From an uncultured Oscillospiraceae bacterium (lineage in GTDB: Bacteria; Bacillota; Clostridia; Oscillospirales; Ruminococcaceae): a stretch of 42,833 bases of DNA. Under the pieces are notes generated by a model that was given only the letters and a program-made list of their open reading frames with translations, was not told where the DNA came from and ran no database searches. The DNA lies in assembly GCA_934486875.1 (NCBI GenBank), contig CAKSPU010000020.1, positions 1-42,833 on the forward strand, read 5' to 3'. Position numbers and translations under genes: made by a program. Position 1 is the stretch's first letter. The number at the start of each line of letters is the position of its first letter. Below, piece by piece: positions 41,311-42,833 of this stretch.

Positions 41311-42453
41311 ATGCCCGAGAATGATATACTGAATGTAAATACAGATATGTTAGACGATTTTGAGCTTCCCCCTCTCCCCAAGCGCCCCGTAAAGGTGGGG
41401 GAGACTGTTGAAAAGGTAGACAAGGAGCTTTCCGACAAGGAAATTGATGCAGAGCTCCCTCCTCTTCCCGAAAAAACAGTGGACAACAGCCTTGATGCGA
41501 TAAAGGAAGATGTTCCCGCCGATACGCTTAAAAATGCAAGTGAATATGAAGCTCCCGACAACCTTGACAGCATTGACACAGATGATGATCTTGAGCTTCC
41601 CCCTCTTCCCGAGGTAAAGAAAGAGGAAAAGCCCAAGGAAGAGGATATCGTTATTGAGCAGGAGCCTGAAGAGGACGATCACACTGATGATACCTTTGAT
41701 TTCTCCGATGAATATGATCTTGATGCAGAGCCTGACAAGGAAAGCCTTGTGCTTGAAGACCTTGCCGCCACCGTGAAGCCTATCCGTTCGGGACGTGAGG
41801 AATCCGCAAGGAATATGCAGGAAGCCATCAAGATGAGCGACCTTTCTATGGAAGTCGGCAGCGGACCTGTTCTTGATGACCTGAGCAGTGAATACAAGGC
41901 TCCCGAGGCACAGGCTGAGGATCTTTTGTTAAAGGAACAGCTTGATGATGACCAGAAGAGAGTTCTCCGCCAGAGGTTGAACGAAGATCTCGGCAAGCGC
42001 CCCGAGAATTTCAACGCAAGAGCAAGCCAGAACATCGCCAACAGACTTCTTGAAGAAAAGCGTCTGAAAATAGCGAAAAAGGGCTTTGCGATTTCGGTCA
42101 TACCCATACTTATGGGCATTGCATCTGCGGCGATATGCTTCTTTTCACTGGGCTGGGGCGATTATGAGGAGCTGTTTAAGTATTCAGCGCCCTTTATGCT
42201 TCTCGGCGCACTTCTCCTGCTTGTGAAGTCAAAGCACGTAAAAATGCTTGCGGTGGCGCTTTACGGTATTATGGCACTGGTTTACGCAGGTCCGGGACTT
42301 GTGCTCTTCACCCTCCACAACAGCATTCAGGACGGCATCATACATATCCTTTTCGGCATTGGTGCAGTTGCCCTGAACGTTATCTCCATTCTCATTCTTA
42401 TAAAGAATGAAGCGGTGAATACTTATTATTCAAGCAATATCAAAAAGAGATAA
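41311..42453 (+). CDS. Membrane protein with three ELPPLP motifs, function unknown
   Basis: Protein of 380 aa. Residues 1 to about 240 are acidic and probably disordered. Three copies of the motif ELPPLP occur (DFELPPLPKRP, DAELPPLPEKT, DLELPPLPEVK), evenly placed in the first 100 residues. A helical segment (DDDQKRVLRQRLNEDLGKRP) leads to four membrane helices at about 255-370, ending in a short basic tail (NIKKR). Repeated proline-rich linear motifs usually bind a partner domain several times over. The upstream bactofilin with its own proline-rich tail is the obvious partner to suspect (inference). No family recognised. Confidence 0.8.
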   Translation: MPENDILNVNTDMLDDFELPPLPKRPVKVGETVEKVDKELSDKEIDAELPPLPEKTVDNSLDAIKEDVPADTLKNASEYEAPDNLDSIDTDDDLELPPLPEVKKEEKPKEEDIVIEQEPEEDDHTDDTFDFSDEYDLDAEPDKESLVLEDLAATVKPIRSGREESARNMQEAIKMSDLSMEVGSGPVLDDLSSEYKAPEAQAEDLLLKEQLDDDQKRVLRQRLNEDLGKRPENFNARASQNIANRLLEEKRLKIAKKGFAISVIPILMGIASAAICFFSLGWGDYEELFKYSAPFMLLGALLLLVKSKHVKMLAVALYGIMALVYAGPGLVLFTLHNSIQDGIIHILFGIGAVALNVISILILIKNEAVNTYYSSNIKKR

Positions 42454-42461
42454 GATAAATA

Positions 42462-42497
42462 AAAAGCTTCGGAGCGGTTCGTTCCGAAGCTTTTGTG
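42462..42497 (+). terminator. Terminator of the bactofilin operon
   Basis: AAAAGCTTCGGA/TCCGAAGCTTTT (42462-42473 with 42483-42494) followed by GTGTTTTATA. Highly symmetric, so it may work in both directions. Confidence 0.85.
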
Positions 42498-42520
42498 TTT
42501 TATACGGGTAAATTATCCGA

Positions 42521-42639
42521 GTGATAAATTGGAATTTGGCGGCGTGTCGCCGCAGCCACCTCGTTGAAGTTTTTAGAGATAAATCTCTTATTTGTGGCTC
42601 GGTAACGTTAGCTTGTGTGAATGATAAATTGGAATTTGG
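42521..42639 (+). repeat. Paired 18-bp direct repeats
   Basis: TGATAAATTGGAATTTGG occurs at 42522-42539 and 42622-42639, exactly 100 bp apart. Between them lie a GGCGGCG/CGCCGC hairpin and no gene. Confidence 0.7.
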
Positions 42640-42665
42640 TTGTATTGATTCATATATATCTGTAG

Positions 42666-42833
42666 GGGACGGGTTTCCCGTCCCGCTCTGATTAATGCGG
42701 AACTTGATTGATTTGTTTGGGTTGATTTATAATTTTGCTTGGATTTGTTAGCGAGTATGCAAAGGGACAACCATAGGAGAGGGGGAAGGACACTAAACCC
42801 AACAAAAATACGGAGCGTAGCATATCCCCCTCT
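42666..42833 (+). repeat. Intergenic hairpin repeat, copy C (cut by window end)
   Basis: Same order as copies A and B: palindrome GGGACGGG-TTT-CCCGTCCC (42666-42684), the TTGATTTATAATTTTGC stretch, then the purine-rich arm AGTATGCAAAGGGACAACC followed by AGGAGAGGGGGAAG (to about 42789) and loop ACTAAACCCAACAAAAATAC. The second arm has only begun when the window ends. Confidence 0.8.

Overview
The window reads as a chromosomal segment of a gut or rumen clostridium, most likely Ruminococcus or a close relative in the Oscillospiraceae. This is inferred from protein style and signals, not from a marker gene: a TetM-like GTPase fused to an NYN domain, YtrA-type GntR regulation, an acyl-CoA dehydratase activase, type I pullulanase, bactofilin, AAAGGAG-type ribosome sites, and many TTGACA-17-TATAAT promoters with extended -10 boxes. 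No rRNA, tRNA, transposase, integrase or CRISPR array was found.

Layout. 0-7.4 kb: aminotransferase, D-lactate dehydrogenase (minus strand), a secreted tyrosine-rich repeat protein, then a TetM/EF-G-like GTPase with an NYN domain behind a long structured leader RNA. 7.4-8.2 kb: a type III toxin-antitoxin locus, made of a ToxN/AbiQ-family toxin preceded on the same strand by a consensus promoter, three 42-nt RNA repeats and a hairpin. 8.2-12.2 kb: pyrE with an unknown partner, and divergently a SpoU-type RNA methyltransferase and trmB. 12.3-16.8 kb: a sugar-type ABC binding lipoprotein paired with a hybrid histidine kinase. 16.9-24 kb: a YgjP-like metallopeptidase, a 36-residue membrane peptide with its own promoter and terminator, two overlapping unknown genes, aroK, and an acyl-CoA dehydratase activase.

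24-28.3 kb is accessory: about 1 kb of hairpin repeats without genes, followed by five small, mostly membrane-bound unknown proteins, one of them AT-rich and bounded by 44-bp direct repeats. 28.5-34.2 kb (all minus strand): purB, then pullulanase, an OmpR-type response regulator and its histidine kinase; the kinase seems to start at AUC. 34.4-38.9 kb: a GntR/YtrA repressor, HlyD-like adaptor, ABC ATPase and FtsX-like permease operon with an operator palindrome at its promoter. 39.2-42.5 kb: a cell-envelope operon of a degenerate NodB-fold protein, a bactofilin, and a membrane protein with repeated ELPPLP motifs. The window ends inside another copy of the hairpin repeat.

The strongest discovery candidates are the type III toxin-antitoxin locus with pseudoknot-type repeats, the attenuator-like RNA ahead of the GTPase-NYN gene, the tyrosine-rich secreted repeat protein, the 36-residue membrane peptide, and the repeat-rich accessory island. 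All functions come from reading sequence; no database search or folding program was run.
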